DNA of 54,476 nt from contig RDZG01000070.1 in the NCBI GenBank assembly GCA_004293915.1, forward strand, positions 1-54,476. The letters run 5' to 3'. Position 1 is the first letter of the stretch; every line of letters begins with the position of its first letter. Positions 52,605 through 54,476 of this stretch are shown one piece after another. This DNA comes from Bacteroidota bacterium. GTDB lineage: Bacteria; Bacteroidota; Bacteroidia; Cytophagales; UBA9547. The translations under genes were made by a program, and so were the position numbers. A model generated the notes under the pieces. That model was given only the letters and a program-made list of their open reading frames with translations. It ran no database searches and was not told where the DNA came from.

Positions 52605-53186
52605 TTAATTTTTTTCTTTTTCAAAAATTCTTGCTCTTAGTCTGCTTAATGATTGGGGTTTTATACCAAGATAACTTGCTAATTGGTGTTGAGGCACACG
52701 TTGAATCAAATCAGGTCTGTTTTGAAGTAAGTTTAGGTATCGTTGTTCGGGAGAAGAGGTTTTAAACTCATCAAAATTGATTTGTTGTTTAGCCAAAAGT
52801 TCTTCGGATAATATTCTACACATGATTTCAAACTTAGGAAACTTGGCATTTATTTCAGCTCCCATATCAGGGTTTGAAACCGTAAGAATCGTATCTTCTA
52901 TACAACTTATAAAATATTCGGATGGAGCATTATTTATTGCACAATGGGGTGTTATACCTTCCATTTCTGTAAAAAAAGCGGTAGTTTTTTCATCTCCATC
53001 TATAATATAATACTTCCGAATACATCCTTTCAGAACAAAAAAGCTTTCTCGTGTTATTTGTCCTTCTTTGAGTAAAATTGTACCTTTTTTAACCGAGCGA
53101 AATAAGCCTAACGAAAGTAATGCGTTCTTCTCTTCTTCTGTCAGTGTAATGTATTTTGCTATAAAGTCAAATAGTATGTCTTGCAT
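52605..53186 (-). CDS. Crp/Fnr-family transcriptional regulator
   Basis: 193 residues: N-terminal cyclic-nucleotide-binding-like beta barrel (about 15-120; VKKGTILLKEGQITRESFFVLKGCIRKYY) and a C-terminal HTH (about 145-190; SSPEQRYLNLLQNRPDLIQRVPQHQLASYLGIKPQSLSRLRARI). The Bacteroidota subtype lacks cAMP-binding Arg/Glu residues, so the ligand is unknown. Genes downstream on the same strand (beta barrel, DUF6567, DUF6326) are probable targets. Confidence 0.92.
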   Translation of the reverse strand: MQDILFDFIAKYITLTEEEKNALLSLGLFRSVKKGTILLKEGQITRESFFVLKGCIRKYYIIDGDEKTTAFFTEMEGITPHCAINNAPSEYFISCIEDTILTVSNPDMGAEINAKFPKFEIMCRILSEELLAKQQINFDEFKTSSPEQRYLNLLQNRPDLIQRVPQHQLASYLGIKPQSLSRLRARIFEKEKN

Positions 53187-53363
53187 TGTTTTATATGATA
53201 GTCATTTCGACCTTGATTTCTATTCTTTATCAACAAATCTACATATTTAATTCAATAATTTGCTATATTTATCGGATAGAAAATTGAAGCTTGTTTGTCG
53301 AAAAAAAGACTGTTAATAATTTTCGCTTGACGGCTAAAAGTTTTAAATGTTTTAGGTGCTGGG

Positions 53364-53754
53364 CTACTTTTTAAGATGCTTTTTCATCTCGGTTAAATAG
53401 TTACTTGCAGTTGTAGCCTTTGATTCTGAAACAATATAATTGTTGTAACGAGCACTCATACAAGCGTCATGTAACCACCCTATAATAAGATGAACACGTA
53501 GGTAAATTGGTTTTTACAAGCTCTATAGTCGCTAAATGTTTGGATAATTTTTTATTCTTTTTTTTCAAGACCTTTCCGTAATATACATTGAAGTCAGTAT
53601 ATTTTTGTCCATTATCAGTTAATGGAAATAATTCATGCTGAACAAAGTGTAATGCAGAATAAAAAGCTGTCGTAACAACCCAGTCATTGAATTTTTTACT
53701 TGTTAGAAGAAATTTACAGGCTTCTTCGTTGTGAATAGCATGTTGTTTCTTCAT
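53364..53754 (-). pseudogene. HEPN-domain protein, frameshifted near its C-terminus
   Basis: The first 95 codons (MKKQHAIHNEEACKFLLTSKKFNDWVVTTAFYSALHFVQHELFP) are HEPN-like. The frame then stops at 53467, but the adjacent frame continues WLHDACMSARYNNYIVSESKATTASNYLTEMKKHLKK-stop at 53364-53366. Removing one G in the GGG near 53478 joins them into a protein of about 129 residues of normal HEPN length. HEPN domains are helical and often RNases or partners of nucleotidyltransferases; the Rx4-6H RNase motif is not visible. It overlaps the upstream gene by four bases. Confidence 0.7.
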
Positions 53755-54227
53755 TTGTTCATTTTATGCTTTAGATTAAACCCATCTGAACGAACATAAT
53801 TCTCATCAATTCCCTCTTCCGTGTCGCAGATTGATACTTGTATGTGATACAGGTCTTCATTTTCCTTATTTTCTAATTCAGAAATGAAATCGTAAATACT
53901 AAAAATCTTTTTGTCTATGAATTCAGATTGTGGTAGAACAATAAGAATAGCAAAATCATCAAACGAATTTATTTTAAGGTAAGCTGAAATAGGATTAAAT
54001 TTCTTTTTTCTTATAAAGTCTAAAATAGCAGTAGTGTTTTTGCCAGACTTGTTAATGTTGGAAACAAGTTTTTCTAAAATAAGTCGCTGGGCCTGTTCTA
54101 AGCCAGATTTTTGCCCCTTGAGATATGCGTCTATTACATGGTCGCTAGAAAATAACTTTTCTTTGGGAGAGGTAAATTCCCAATTTGCAGGAGCTAATAT
54201 TTCTTCAATTTCATTCATGTTTTTCAT
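53751..54227 (-). CDS. Unknown protein, partner of HEPN-domain gene
   Basis: About 158 residues from ATG 54227 (MKNMNEIEEILAPANWEFT; a second ATG lies at 54218). A longer frame from 54272 is unlikely since it crosses the probable promoter. The protein is acidic with two helices around VIDAYLKGQKSGLEQAQRLI and a strand pattern SFDDFAILIVLPQSEFID, then SDGFNLKHKMNK at the end. There is no GSxxD nucleotidyltransferase motif. It overlaps the HEPN gene (ATGA). A two-gene toxin-antitoxin or defence-like pair is possible but unproven. Confidence 0.6.
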   Translation of the reverse strand: MKNMNEIEEILAPANWEFTSPKEKLFSSDHVIDAYLKGQKSGLEQAQRLILEKLVSNINKSGKNTTAILDFIRKKKFNPISAYLKINSFDDFAILIVLPQSEFIDKKIFSIYDFISELENKENEDLYHIQVSICDTEEGIDENYVRSDGFNLKHKMNK

Positions 54228-54323
54228 TATTTTCCGTTGTACAAAGGTATATATTTTTATTGTCACGTACAATTGCCACTAACGTTTTTTTGTAGTTGGA
54301 AATAGTGTCAAAAAGATTGAATG

Positions 54324-54461
54324 TTTAAATTTAGCACTGTCCACGAAAATCCAATAAAAGCGGGAATTTGCAACACAATTGTTGATTACAAATATTCATC
54401 TGCAAAATATTATGAGTTGAATCAATCTGAATGGACATTTTTGTCTAGTTTATTTGAATAA
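54324..54461 (+). pseudogene. REP-associated tyrosine transposase (RAYT), C-terminal remnant
   Basis: A frame ending at 54459-54461 reads HENPIKAGICNTIVDYKYSSAKYY then WTFLSSLFE-stop. The NPxKAGI...DYxYSS pattern is the C-terminal signature of RAYT/IS200-like Y1 transposases. No catalytic HUH or Tyr part precedes it; the sequence to the left is non-coding. About 46 residues of an enzyme normally 150-230 long remain. It is close to the window edge. Confidence 0.75.
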
Positions 54462-54476
54462 TATTTGATTGATTTG

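Noticed and set aside
1-54476. CRISPR array
   Set aside because: No series of short direct repeats with regular spacers was found. The only regular tandem repeat is the 471-bp coding repeat of the SGNH protein.

Overview
The window is from a low-GC member of the Bacteroidota. The signs are type IX secretion (T9SS) C-terminal sorting domains on large secreted proteins, promoters of the TAnnTTTG (-7) / TTTG (-33) type, no obvious Shine-Dalgarno sites, and many families typical of the phylum (GSCFA, DUF4197, DUF2975 with its small HTH regulator, DUF6567, a TonB-dependent receptor with a carboxypeptidase-like plug extension, and a DnaG without zinc ligands). I cannot place it below phylum from sequence alone.

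Layout. 1-7.4 kb: a broken vapBC toxin-antitoxin remnant, a LysM/BON protein, two cold-shock proteins, DNA primase and an FAD amine-oxidase-like protein, split by an inserted T9SS beta-helix protein. 7.4-11.3 kb: a membrane sensor ending at its DHp domain, then folD-queE-thioesterase and tRNA-Asp. 11.3-15.8 kb: a defence island with a truncated secreted protein, a TIR-domain protein and an MmeI-like restriction-modification enzyme. 15.8-31 kb: mostly housekeeping genes (aminotransferase class IV, superoxide dismutase, ribF, obgE, apaG, glycosyltransferases, a GH57 amylase-like enzyme, GSCFA protein), interrupted by a DUF1016 nuclease. 31-36.7 kb: envelope proteins (M48 protease, AsmA-like, DUF4197) and a Fur-family regulator. 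36.7-40.5 kb: a two-gene methylase plus PD-(D/E)XK nuclease system. 40.6-47 kb: a frameshifted DUF4625-like lipoprotein, a TonB receptor, and a giant T9SS SGNH-hydrolase protein with 471-bp repeats. 47-54.5 kb: scpA-thiL, hicAB, a Crp/Fnr-led envelope cluster, an uncharacterised HEPN pair, and the tail of a REP-associated (RAYT) transposase.

The most striking pattern is how accessory genes are inserted. Three separate cargos (T9SS beta-helix gene; DUF1016 nuclease; methylase-nuclease pair) each lie between two direct copies of host-boundary sequence: 183 bp, 87 bp, and a 24-bp core with decayed flanks. In the first two cases both copies keep the 3' end of a host gene, and the copies differ partly by synonymous changes. 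One copy therefore looks like a foreign allele brought in with the cargo. That points to homology-assisted one-sided or Campbell-type recombination, not transposition. No integrase or transposase is present at these sites.

A second coherent system is a probable metal-uptake regulon. The Fur-family gene, the lipoprotein and the TonB receptor share a TGCAA-N5-(A/T)TGCA operator present three times. The methylase-nuclease island sits inside the once-shared intergenic region and appears to have duplicated the operator. A perfect 14-bp-stem terminator separates the lipoprotein from the receptor and ends just before the receptor's non-ATG start.
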